From a virus: 64,000 bases of DNA. Below are positions 38,159 to 46,553 of this stretch, in pieces; position 1 is the first letter of the stretch; each line of letters opens with the position of its first letter. Both the position numbers and the translations under genes were made by a program. The stretch is from the IMG/VR virus record IMGVR_UViG_3300017929_000004, positions 1-64,000 of that record; one strand, written 5' to 3'. The notes beneath the pieces were generated by a model. It was not told the DNA's origin, did not search any database, and saw only the letters and a list, made by a program, of their open reading frames with translations.

Positions 38159-38371
38159 ATGTCCGTCGAAATGCAGCCCGTCGTCAGTTCTCATGTTCGT
38201 GCCATCGGGTACGACGCTGAGACCGAGCGGCTGTACGTGAAATTCGACAATGGTACGTATGTGTATGACGGCGTCGAGCAGGGCACGTGGGAAGAGTTCC
38301 TGGGGGCATCGTCCAAAGGGGGGTTTCTCGCGGCCCGGATTAAGGGGAATTTTCCGTATTCGAGGATCTAA
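38159..38371 (+). CDS. KTSC-domain protein
   Basis: 70 residues matching the small KTSC domain: PVVSSHVRAIGYDAETERLYV, then FDNGTYVYDGV, then an ASSKGGFLAARIKGNFPYSRI ending. The domain occurs alone in many phages and at the C-terminus of some lysyl-tRNA synthetases; its role is unknown. GAGGAAGTACG precedes ATG 38159, just after the terminator. Confidence 0.85.
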   Translation: MSVEMQPVVSSHVRAIGYDAETERLYVKFDNGTYVYDGVEQGTWEEFLGASSKGGFLAARIKGNFPYSRI

Positions 38372-39373
38372 ATGGCTGAGACGTTTCTGAGCGTTTGGCG
38401 CTCCGTACTGCAATACAACAGAAGGGTCCCGGCGACGCTTTGCAGGACATGGGTACGCCAGCGCTACGAGCAGATTCTCGACCGTCGCATGTGGAGTTTT
38501 CAGTGGGGCCATGGCTGCTGGAACGTCAAGGCACCGATTACCGGCAACGCGACCATCGTCGCAGGTTCGAACGTTTTGACCTTCGGCGCGGGTGTGCTTC
38601 CAGGCGACAAGAGGATCGTGGGTTGGGAAGTAATGATCAACGGGCAGATTCCGTACTACATGGTCGTGGATGCCGACGCGACGACGGTCACTCTCGACCG
38701 AATTTGCGTCGAGACCTCAGCGTCGAACGTGCCGTGCCAAATCAGCATGGTTTACTTCATGTCGGAGCAGCCCGACTTCGAGAAGATGATTGCCATCGTT
38801 GATCGCCAAAACAACTGGCAGTTCCGGCTGAACGTGTCCATCGAAGAGATGGATAACGACGACCCGCAGCGTTCGACGGTCTCCCCGCCGACGCGCATGG
38901 TGCCCCTGGGGTTCAACGACCAGTACCTCGCCATGATTCCCGACAGTGTGACGGACTGCTACGGACAGGAAAACGATTCGCAGTCGCAACCGTTCTTTGA
39001 GACTTGGCCCAGGGCGAGCACCGCGCAACCTTATCCTTATGTGTACAAGAGGAAGACGCCGAGCCTTGCGAACGATGGCGACCCCCTGCCGGGGTTTATC
39101 CGCGGGCGCGCGTTGTTCGAAGGGGCGCTTGCCGACCTGTGCAGTTGGCCCGGAACGCAGACGAACCCTAACCCGGCGAATCCCGTGCAGGCCAACGTGC
39201 ATGAGCGGAAATTTGAGGACGCGGTGTTCGACATGATTAACCGCGACGAGCAAGTGTCGCTGCGGTCGCTGACATGGGCGCGAAGCTACCGTAACTTCGC
39301 GTTTGCGGAGTTAGAGAGCGCCCGGTATCGTCAAAGTCACGTTGACGCGTCGCTGGTGCTGCAGAAATTCTAA
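38372..39373 (+). CDS. Head-tail adaptor/connector-like structural protein
   Basis: 333 residues starting directly after the KTSC stop. The N-terminus is helical (SVWRSVLQYNRRVPATLCRTWVRQRYEQIL), the middle beta-rich (ITGNATIVAGSNVLTFG), and a short helical end follows (RDEQVSLRSLTWARSYRNFAF). Helical hairpin plus beta insertion resembles head-completion or adaptor proteins acting below the portal. Similar patterning occurs in the proteins at 56810-57565 and 57692-58435. Assigned by position and fold impression. Confidence 0.5.
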   Translation: MAETFLSVWRSVLQYNRRVPATLCRTWVRQRYEQILDRRMWSFQWGHGCWNVKAPITGNATIVAGSNVLTFGAGVLPGDKRIVGWEVMINGQIPYYMVVDADATTVTLDRICVETSASNVPCQISMVYFMSEQPDFEKMIAIVDRQNNWQFRLNVSIEEMDNDDPQRSTVSPPTRMVPLGFNDQYLAMIPDSVTDCYGQENDSQSQPFFETWPRASTAQPYPYVYKRKTPSLANDGDPLPGFIRGRALFEGALADLCSWPGTQTNPNPANPVQANVHERKFEDAVFDMINRDEQVSLRSLTWARSYRNFAFAELESARYRQSHVDASLVLQKF

Positions 39374-40314
39374 TGACTAGGCTTCGCCAAATTCGCTTTG
39401 CGCTTTGCCTCGCGGCGCTGGTATGTCTCCCAAGCGTGGCAGTTAGGGCAAAGAACTTGAAGGTTGGAGCGTTCGTTATTCCAGGGGACTCCATCCTTGT
39501 GGTCAACTTGGAGAACTTCGGGATGCTCTCTCCATCCGCAGATTTCACAGCATTCAAGCCGCCCAGCCTGCTTCATGGTGTCCCTGTATCCGTTTTTTCT
39601 TCTGCCGCCTCTGGATCGTTGGGAACAGCGATTGGAGCAGTACTTCGTCGTGCTTTTACTTATAGTGGCAGACTCGTATGGATTTCCGCAAACTTGGCAG
39701 ACATAAGTTCTAAACTGCTTGGAAGCCCAAGATCCCTTGCATTCATTGGAACAAAAATTCGAAGTGCGTCCTGGCTGAACCTGCCTACGATAAATGATGC
39801 CACAATGCTTGCAGGTGCGTTTGATACTCAGAGTGCTGGCTGCTCGTCTCGCGATGTCCGTACACTTACGACTGCACCACTTCCTAGTTTCGAGTTGGCA
39901 AGCAGGGACATGGAAGGAGTTTCCGCAGATTGGGCATGTGATGTCTCCCCCAGTCTTTTGGGGTCGGCAAGCCCTGTCCTTTTTAGAACTAACGCATTTT
40001 CTGCAGATGCTAGGAGATCCGCCGTGCAGAGCGGAACTATCCTTCCGGCGCCTGAAGTGGGAACCACACTGCGAGCAGATTACGTCTATGGACCATACAA
40101 GTTTCTTGTAACAAGACTTGGAGCAGCAGATCGAGACTGTCGCTCGAAGAGGGCTGACCGTGTAGGAGCGACCACAGAAAGAGCAGGACTTGGTGACTCT
40201 ATTCGACATCCGATGGGCATAGGAGCAGGCGATGGAACAGAATCTCGCCACTCCATTTTTCCTTGGGCCTGCACGAAACTCTTTTTTGCACCATTCACAG
40301 GGTTTGATTTCCAT
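39370..40314 (-). CDS. HNH endonuclease with tandem zinc fingers, antisense insert
   Basis: 314 residues on the opposite strand, overlapping the upstream rightward stop by 4 nt. Six treble-clef-like zinc fingers lie in tandem, each with a CxxC(G/K)xxF/Y lead and an (F/Y/W)CSxxC end: CEWC, CSFC, CSQC, CPIC, CKHC and CQVC. Then comes a terminal HNH core (CEICGWREH, VDHKDGVPWNNERSNLQVL, CPNCH). The finger array should give long, specific DNA recognition; the nuclease would promote homing into this gap between adaptor and fibre genes. GC content is lower than surroundings. Confidence 0.88.
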   Translation of the reverse strand: MEIKPCEWCKKEFRAGPRKNGVARFCSIACSYAHRMSNRVTKSCSFCGRSYTVSPLRATVSICCSKSCYKKLVWSIDVICSQCGSHFRRRKDSSALHGGSPSICRKCVSSKKDRACRPQKTGGDITCPICGNSFHVPACQLETRKWCSRKCTDIARRAASTLSIKRTCKHCGIIYRRQVQPGRTSNFCSNECKGSWASKQFRTYVCQVCGNPYESATISKSTTKYCSNRCSQRSRGGRRKNGYRDTMKQAGRLECCEICGWREHPEVLQVDHKDGVPWNNERSNLQVLCPNCHAWETYQRREAKRKANLAKPSH

Positions 40315-40340
40315 GGCAATTTCACCTCGGAGGTAAGATC

Positions 40341-42713
40341 ATGAAAAAGATTATCACGCTACTTGGATTGCTGTCAATCCTATTAGTTTCGTTTCCATCC
40401 ACTTCTCTCGCAGTTTCGTCTATTTCGGGCACAATTACCGACCCCGCAGGAGCAGCGTACGCAAACGGAACCTACGAATTTACCTTCATCGGTGGGCCGG
40501 GTGGGGTCAACATCGGGACTGGTGAAAGTGTTGCCCGGGTGGCTGGAGCGCTGAACGGCTCTGGTGCCTTCAGCGGCGTGACGCTGGGCAATACCGACAT
40601 CCTGGGTGGAGGGTCGCGCTGGCAGGTAAAGATTTGCGCTGTCAACGGCCAGTGTTTTACGACCCTCATCAATGTCACGGCCTCTACGTCGAGCCTTTCG
40701 ACGATCTTGCAGGCTGCGGCTCCGCTTCTGACGGGCGCTTCGATGAGCGGGACGGCGGCTGCCAACAGCACCTTCGCGTTTGCGAACTACACCAATGCGT
40801 GGACTTGGGGCGCTGCGACGGGGGCCTCGACGAACCCGTTTACGCTGACCGACACGACACTCAACACTGGAACCGGCTACCTCGAAAAGGTCATTACTAC
40901 AGCCGGTTCGGCGCTGGGTGGATTCCAAGTGGTCTGCGGCAATCAGGCTAGTGCTGCGGCTCCAGCAAATGCTCCAGCTTGCGTTACTCTGACGGCTGGC
41001 AATGGTGGAGTATCGACCGTAGCTGGAACCCCTGGTAGTAACGGTGGAACCATTACCAAAACCACGGGGACTGGCGGCGCGGGTGCCGCGACGGGCACCG
41101 GCGGAAACGGTGGTGAGGGCGACTTAATCACCGGAAACGGCGGCGCTGCGGCGGGCGTCGGGTCACTCGGCGGAAACGGTGGTCTGATTAAACTCTTGGG
41201 TGGCACTGGTGGTGGAACTGTCAACGGCGGAGTCGGTGGAGCGTTGACGATGACAGCTGGCCCTGGTGGAAACGGTTCGACCACAGGCGGGACTGGTGGA
41301 GCGTTGACCCTCGGGTCGGGCGCGGCTGGAACCGGCGGAACCGGAACGTCTGGGGCGGTTGCCCTCAAGTCAGGAGCAAGCACGGTTCTGGGCGTTACAG
41401 GCTTGGGCGCAATCACCATGGCTTCGCCGGGAACCAATCTGACGAACGAGTTCCTCTTCACTGGCACGGCACAGTCGGGCACTCCGGCGAACAGTGTGTT
41501 CAGCGTGGTCGATACTACTGGAAACACCACGACTGGTCCGCTGCTTGACGTTCATACCGTTGGGAATTCGACAGCGCTCCCTGTGCGAATCACCGCGCAA
41601 GGAAGCACTGTCGGCGTTCAAATGAGCGCGGCTGGTGTGCTCTCGCCGATCAGCACCGGTAAAATCGCTCCCCGGTGGAACGACGTAACGGCGGCTGGCG
41701 CTGCTCAGAGCATCGCCAACACGATTTACACCACGGCGATTTCTCATACGAATCCGGCGGGGGCGGCTGACGCCATCACCTTCAGCATGGGCACCGCAAC
41801 TTCGACGAGCAACCTGCTGACGCTCTCCGACGGTGCGGCCAATACCGGAACTGGCTACCTCTTGAACCTGTCGCATGGTGCGGCCTCACTTGCCAACGAC
41901 CTCAAGATTACCGCCGCAGCGCAGACTGGTTCGCCTTCGAATTCTCAGATTAACATTCTAGATACAACTTCCAATACGAACACCGGCCCGCTGGTCAACA
42001 TCCACACGGCGGGCAGTTCGACGGCTCTCCCGATTCAAATAACGGCAGTGGGAACCGCCAACGGCGTCCAGATGACCGCCGCTGGCTTGCTCCAGAAAAT
42101 GGGGAGTGGCAGCATCAAGGCCGACGCTTCAACCTCTCCGACGGATGGCTACTACTGGGTGCCGTTACAGGCTTGCGGTATGCAGTTGACGACCGGCGCT
42201 CTGGCTGCGGCCTCGACGGTTGGTCAAAACCCGGGCATCCAGTACGTGGCTGCAAACAACATGGTGCTCGGAGTTACAACTTCTGGTGCCGCAAGTGCGG
42301 TGACAATCGACTGCGACATCTCGCCACCGAGCCGCACAACCTCGACAAAGGGAATCACCATCACCGGCGTCAGAATGTTCTACGGCTATCAAGGTGCCGC
42401 AACTCCGAACAGCATTGCCGGTCCAACCTTCTCGCAGGTAGTTTATAGTGCCGCTGCTGGAGCGGCGGCAGCCACACTGACGACGGTTGGTGGGGCGCTT
42501 ACAACCACCGTTGGTACCAGCCATAGCACACCGGGTGCTGTGACCACGACTGGCCAGTGCTACTCGGAATTGACGACCTTCGGAACACCCTTCGTCGCGA
42601 ATAGCGACCTCACACGGTACACGGCAGAATTGGTCATCAACCATACGACCGCTTCTTTGGCAACGTATCAACTCTGCGGAGTGGCCGTGGACTATACTAA
42701 CGGCGTTTTGTGA
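40341..42713 (+). CDS. Exported Gly-rich fibre-like protein 1 (signal peptide)
   Basis: 790 residues; CGGAGGTAAGATC precedes ATG 40341. The N-terminus MKKIITLLGLLSILLVSFPS is a clear Sec signal peptide, probably cleaved after SLA. Residues about 25-110 resemble a carboxypeptidase-regulatory or transthyretin-like domain (SISGTITDPAGAAYANGTYEF). A long Gly/Thr/Ala-rich stretch (about 220-370, with GGNGG, GTGG and similar short repeats) suggests a collagen-like or polyglycine shaft. Repeats of a segment S.TALP(V/I)(R/Q)ITA.G follow. Phage tail fibres have similar shafts but normally no signal peptide. Confidence 0.65.
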   Translation: MKKIITLLGLLSILLVSFPSTSLAVSSISGTITDPAGAAYANGTYEFTFIGGPGGVNIGTGESVARVAGALNGSGAFSGVTLGNTDILGGGSRWQVKICAVNGQCFTTLINVTASTSSLSTILQAAAPLLTGASMSGTAAANSTFAFANYTNAWTWGAATGASTNPFTLTDTTLNTGTGYLEKVITTAGSALGGFQVVCGNQASAAAPANAPACVTLTAGNGGVSTVAGTPGSNGGTITKTTGTGGAGAATGTGGNGGEGDLITGNGGAAAGVGSLGGNGGLIKLLGGTGGGTVNGGVGGALTMTAGPGGNGSTTGGTGGALTLGSGAAGTGGTGTSGAVALKSGASTVLGVTGLGAITMASPGTNLTNEFLFTGTAQSGTPANSVFSVVDTTGNTTTGPLLDVHTVGNSTALPVRITAQGSTVGVQMSAAGVLSPISTGKIAPRWNDVTAAGAAQSIANTIYTTAISHTNPAGAADAITFSMGTATSTSNLLTLSDGAANTGTGYLLNLSHGAASLANDLKITAAAQTGSPSNSQINILDTTSNTNTGPLVNIHTAGSSTALPIQITAVGTANGVQMTAAGLLQKMGSGSIKADASTSPTDGYYWVPLQACGMQLTTGALAAASTVGQNPGIQYVAANNMVLGVTTSGAASAVTIDCDISPPSRTTSTKGITITGVRMFYGYQGAATPNSIAGPTFSQVVYSAAAGAAAATLTTVGGALTTTVGTSHSTPGAVTTTGQCYSELTTFGTPFVANSDLTRYTAELVINHTTASLATYQLCGVAVDYTNGVL

Positions 42714-42743
42714 AACACACGACTACGGTGTGAAGCTGGTTTA

Positions 42744-42757
42744 GTGCAGTCCTGCAC
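42744..42757. repeat. 14-bp palindrome upstream of the 42769 gene
   Basis: GTGCAG-TC-CTGCAC, 11 nt before ATG 42769; TGGAGGC lies between. Confidence 0.9.
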
Positions 42758-42768
42758 TGGAGGCAAGT

Positions 42769-43320
42769 ATGGCAATACGAACATGGGGGTATCTCACAAT
42801 CGCCGCCACCGACACGCCACAGCCTATTTTCTCGTCAACCCTTGCCTCGGCCGTCATCGCAGCGACGGACGGCTTTGGCCAACCCCTTCCTGGGCCGGTC
42901 CTGCCCTTCACGAGTGCTGCGAAATTCAAGAAGGGCGACCGGCTCATGATCGTCGAGACCGACGGGACGTTACTGGAAATCTCCTTGATCGTGGGCATCT
43001 CGACGAACAATGTAACCGTCGACAAGATCCTCCATTCGCATGCTGCTGGCGCTTGGGTCATTCTCCACGAGTCCATGACTGCACCCTACGTGCAATGCGG
43101 TGAGGCCAACACAGCTATAATCGGCATCGGCACGGGGCGCACGGCGAGCCTATCGACGGGCGCAGCGCTGATAGCGATTTTGGAGCCTACCGTCGCGGGA
43201 GTCCAACCCGAGGAATTCTCCTGTGGCAACGTCTTCGGAGCGAATCCGATGAAGAGTTCGGACTTCTGGGTTGTCGGGACTCAGAGCGACAAGATCCTGC
43301 CATCGTTTATCTCCACTTGA
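42769..43320 (+). CDS. Structural-type hypothetical protein, 183 aa
   Basis: GGAGGCAAGT precedes ATG 42769. The product begins MAIRTWGYLTIAATDTPQPI, is beta-rich and has no signal peptide, unlike its neighbours. The pattern resembles small phage head or tail decoration proteins, with a GDRLMIVETDGTLLEI strand pair. No family is recognised. Confidence 0.55.
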   Translation: MAIRTWGYLTIAATDTPQPIFSSTLASAVIAATDGFGQPLPGPVLPFTSAAKFKKGDRLMIVETDGTLLEISLIVGISTNNVTVDKILHSHAAGAWVILHESMTAPYVQCGEANTAIIGIGTGRTASLSTGAALIAILEPTVAGVQPEEFSCGNVFGANPMKSSDFWVVGTQSDKILPSFIST

Positions 43321-43331
43321 GGGGGGAGCCA

Positions 43332-44432
43332 ATGAGGAAAATTGCATATTTTTTTGTTGCGGTGGCTCTCTCCGCTGCGTTGGCGCTTGGACAGACTCAC
43401 ACCGGAGGGGGCGCGGGCGGGGGAGTGGCCGGCAACCTCTCGACGCTTACCAACCCCACGGCGATCAACCTGTCGACGCTAACCTTTGCTGGTGCCGCAG
43501 GGATCACAGCGGGAGGCACCAGCAACGTTACCTTCACGCCGGGGACTGGAGGCAAGACCATCGTAACAGGCGAGCTTGACGTAGGCTCTCTTGTGAGCAA
43601 CGACGGCTTCAACTCCAGCTTCAGCTTCACCGCAGGCGCAAGCGGATTTCACGCTCCGATAGCGAGCATTATCCAGTTTCAGCCCCCCGCCTCGATAACC
43701 GGGCATAACCGGGTGCTGGCAGGTGTGGCCCCCAGCGTCATATCATTTCCAGTATGGAGCGCCGGAGTCAATGGCGCGGCGACGTTCAATCCCACACCCA
43801 CGGCAATTGGTGCAGCCTTTACGCAAGCTGACGTTGGGGTTTTGTTCACCGTGACAGGGTGTGGAGCGACTGGAACCATCACACAAGTGAATAGTGGCTC
43901 TGGCACAGGCGGAATCACAGCAATCGCGGTGGCGGCAGTGAACCCCGGCACTTCGGCGTGCTCAACTGGTGCAGGGCAGGCCATCACGGGTGGCCACGGC
44001 AACAGCGCCACGGTGAATATCGCCACGGTGCTGCCGGTCAGCACGGAATCAATGGTGGCGGCTGCGTCTGTGGGAATGTCCGGCTTTGGTGCGACCTTCG
44101 ACGGTGGCGGATCGGCGCTTTCCACTGGCACAGCGTACATCACCATTCCGCACACTTGCACGATTTCCGCCGTCAACCTGCTTATCGACCAAGGCGCTGC
44201 GACGTTCACGGTGTGGAAGATAGCAACTGGGACAGCTTTGCCAACAGTGACTCAGAATATCAGTACATCGGGTCTTACCATCACCGGTCAGACCGCGTCT
44301 CATAGTACCGATGTCTCGGATTTTTCCACCCACACTGGGGTGGTAGCGAACGACATTGTGGCGGTTCACATTGTCCCCTCGGGTGGGGCGACGTGGGCGC
44401 AGGACTTGATTGAGTGTGACAGGACATACTGA
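43332..44432 (+). CDS. Exported fibre-like protein 2 (signal peptide)
   Basis: 366 residues; GGGGGGAGCC precedes ATG 43332. The signal peptide MRKIAYFFVAVALSAALALG is followed by a Gly-rich QTHTGGGAGGGVAGN. The mature part is Thr/Gly/Ala-rich and beta-predicted, with SFTAGASGFHAP resembling phage tail-fibre segments. Its stop overlaps a small downstream frame (TGATG). Confidence 0.6.
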   Translation: MRKIAYFFVAVALSAALALGQTHTGGGAGGGVAGNLSTLTNPTAINLSTLTFAGAAGITAGGTSNVTFTPGTGGKTIVTGELDVGSLVSNDGFNSSFSFTAGASGFHAPIASIIQFQPPASITGHNRVLAGVAPSVISFPVWSAGVNGAATFNPTPTAIGAAFTQADVGVLFTVTGCGATGTITQVNSGSGTGGITAIAVAAVNPGTSACSTGAGQAITGGHGNSATVNIATVLPVSTESMVAAASVGMSGFGATFDGGGSALSTGTAYITIPHTCTISAVNLLIDQGAATFTVWKIATGTALPTVTQNISTSGLTITGQTASHSTDVSDFSTHTGVVANDIVAVHIVPSGGATWAQDLIECDRTY

Positions 44433-44554
44433 TGATACAAATTTTGTTCGTCATATTTGAACTTATTATTATCGCCGCTACTGCGGGGATTTGCCATTAC
44501 GAGGTAACCCGTATTTGGGGAAAGCGAGTTGGGGGGAAAACCCATGAAAAATAA
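44432..44554 (+). CDS. Small membrane peptide, 40 aa
   Basis: ATG 44432 overlaps the preceding stop; the frame ends at TAA 44552-44554, after the next gene's start. The product MIQILFVIFELIIIAATAGI is one hydrophobic helix followed by a basic tail. It may couple translation of the fibre genes or be a membrane peptide; untested. Confidence 0.4.
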   Translation: MIQILFVIFELIIIAATAGICHYEVTRIWGKRVGGKTHEK

Positions 44555-46553
44555 ACTGAAGGCTCTCATTCTGGCCTGCCTCCTGCTTGCTTCGCCGTGC
44601 TTCGCCGTGAATCTGACCCAGAACCTTGTGAACTGGGAACTCAACGCCTCAGCGACGGCAGCGGATGTAAATGGCGGGGGATTCGATTGGGGCAACGCCA
44701 ACTTCCTGACAGACCTAGCCTGTACCACGGCGACCGGGAATACACCCGATTGCTCGTCAGCGTCCATCACTTTCGTTCAGGCCGATGCACTGCACTGGAT
44801 ATTTGTGAAGTCTGGCACACACTGGGCTCCCGGCTGGTATTACATCACTGACGCCTGTGTTTCCAGCGTGTGGCAGCCTGCCGGGTCGGGAGCCTGTACC
44901 ACGGGCCACATTCGTATGAATGCCGCCAGCGGCGCGGCGGTGCAGCAAAACACCACAGTGGGCTTGCCGAGTCCCGCCTACGTTGCTAACACGGTGGCAG
45001 GGATGTCCTCGGATGCAACGGCATCACTCACGGCTGGCACCTTTGGAGTGGATTACAGCCAAGCGACGGCTGCGATTACCAACGATACCGATCTTGGCTG
45101 CACCAACGCCGCGCCATCCGTTTGCACATCTACGAATAAAGCTTTCGGTTTGAGAATGGTTGGCAACGTAGTTCACATCACCACAACTGGAACGGGAGCA
45201 CATTTCTTGGTGGGCTGGTACGAGGTCGTCTCCGTCTCTGGAGTGAATGCCACCTTGGACCGCAATGCCACAGACGGAGTATCAGCAGGTGTGGCTGGCA
45301 CCTTCTACGTCGGCGGGGCAATCGGTTTGGGAAATGCCTTGGACCCTACAGTTTTTGCGCAAGGATATGCCACGGGAGTCACCGCAAACCGTTTCTTCAT
45401 CAAATATGGAAGCTACACTTTAGGGGCAAACCTTACTGGTCAAACCGTGGGTCTGGCTGAGGCCCCTATGGTGGTTGAAGGCTACAATTCACTGCGTGGC
45501 GATAGGCCGACTGGGGCCAATCGTCCCACCATCACCGTTTCGTCAACCTACGGGTTTGCCCTTACTAGTTATTGGGATGTTTACAACCTCATCTTAACTG
45601 GTTCCACTACTAGTTCTCCTCTGTCAATTGGCATTGGAGGTAAAGCCACAAATATCAAGGCAGTTCAAACTAGCACCACGGCTGCCGCCCATGCGATTAC
45701 AGGAGTCACTAACGGCTTTTTCCTTAATTGTGAGGCTATATCCTACCGAGGAATTGCACTTTCTGTCAATTCTGCACAAGTTGAAGGATGTTATTTGCAC
45801 GACAGTGACATAGGTTTTTCGGCAGCAGCATCTCCGGTGGCAATTCGGAATTCAATTATTGAGAGCAATGTTACCGCCGCAGTTCAAAATACGGCGGTAA
45901 GTACAAGCTTGTTTACGATTCAAAACTCTACGTTGTATGGTGGTGAAAACAAGACAGGTCTTGGGGTTAACCTATTTACAGGCTCTTATGATGTACGAAT
46001 TGTTGACTCGATTCTCTATGGTTTTACTACGGGAATCACTCACGCCGATGCGAGTCAGACCGGCGGATATGACGACTACAACGACTTTTACGATAACACC
46101 ACTGCTGCGACGAATTGGCAGAAGGGGATTCACGATCTTGCTCTAAATCCAACCTTTACGAACGTTGCTCAGTATACCGGAAGCGGAGCTAGCACGACTA
46201 CTGGCACGTTAACCGATGCTGCCGTGGATTTCACCACCTATGGCATCGTGGGAAATCAGGATTTTGTTAACGTGACTGCGGGCGGAACTCTCAATCTAGG
46301 ACAGTATCTTATCACTTCCGTGGCGAGCACGCATGTGCTCAACCTTAGTCCAGCCCCTGGTACTGGGACAGCGGTTACATACCAGATCACGACGGGTCGG
46401 AACTTTATGGTAACCAATACAAGTCTGAAAAATGCGGGTTTCCCCGGTGCTTTCCCAGCAGGCATCACCACTGGATACGTGACCCCTGGCGCGGTACAGC
46501 CACAGGTGACCGCTGCTGGGGCGAGCCAACATAACACGGGGTTTGTGCAATAA
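44544..46553 (+). CDS. Exported right-handed beta-helix-like protein (signal peptide)
   Basis: 669 residues. GGGGGGAAAACCC precedes ATG 44544. The signal peptide MKNKLKALILACLLLASPCF is followed by AV at the likely cleavage site. The central part shows short repeating strands typical of parallel beta-helices (SVNSAQVEGCYLHDSDIGFS, then IRNSIIESNV, then IQNSTLYGG, then IVDSILYGFTTGIT), as in pectate-lyase-like proteins and phage tailspikes. No catalytic residues can be assigned. Its stop overlaps the next start (TAATG). Confidence 0.7.
   Translation: MKNKLKALILACLLLASPCFAVNLTQNLVNWELNASATAADVNGGGFDWGNANFLTDLACTTATGNTPDCSSASITFVQADALHWIFVKSGTHWAPGWYYITDACVSSVWQPAGSGACTTGHIRMNAASGAAVQQNTTVGLPSPAYVANTVAGMSSDATASLTAGTFGVDYSQATAAITNDTDLGCTNAAPSVCTSTNKAFGLRMVGNVVHITTTGTGAHFLVGWYEVVSVSGVNATLDRNATDGVSAGVAGTFYVGGAIGLGNALDPTVFAQGYATGVTANRFFIKYGSYTLGANLTGQTVGLAEAPMVVEGYNSLRGDRPTGANRPTITVSSTYGFALTSYWDVYNLILTGSTTSSPLSIGIGGKATNIKAVQTSTTAAAHAITGVTNGFFLNCEAISYRGIALSVNSAQVEGCYLHDSDIGFSAAASPVAIRNSIIESNVTAAVQNTAVSTSLFTIQNSTLYGGENKTGLGVNLFTGSYDVRIVDSILYGFTTGITHADASQTGGYDDYNDFYDNTTAATNWQKGIHDLALNPTFTNVAQYTGSGASTTTGTLTDAAVDFTTYGIVGNQDFVNVTAGGTLNLGQYLITSVASTHVLNLSPAPGTGTAVTYQITTGRNFMVTNTSLKNAGFPGAFPAGITTGYVTPGAVQPQVTAAGASQHNTGFVQ

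Noticed and set aside
39373-40344. 323-codon rightward open frame starting like a signal peptide after the adaptor gene
   Set aside because: It is exactly antisense to the six-finger HNH gene, whose Cys and His pattern is unmistakable; the rightward frame has no domain-like sequence.
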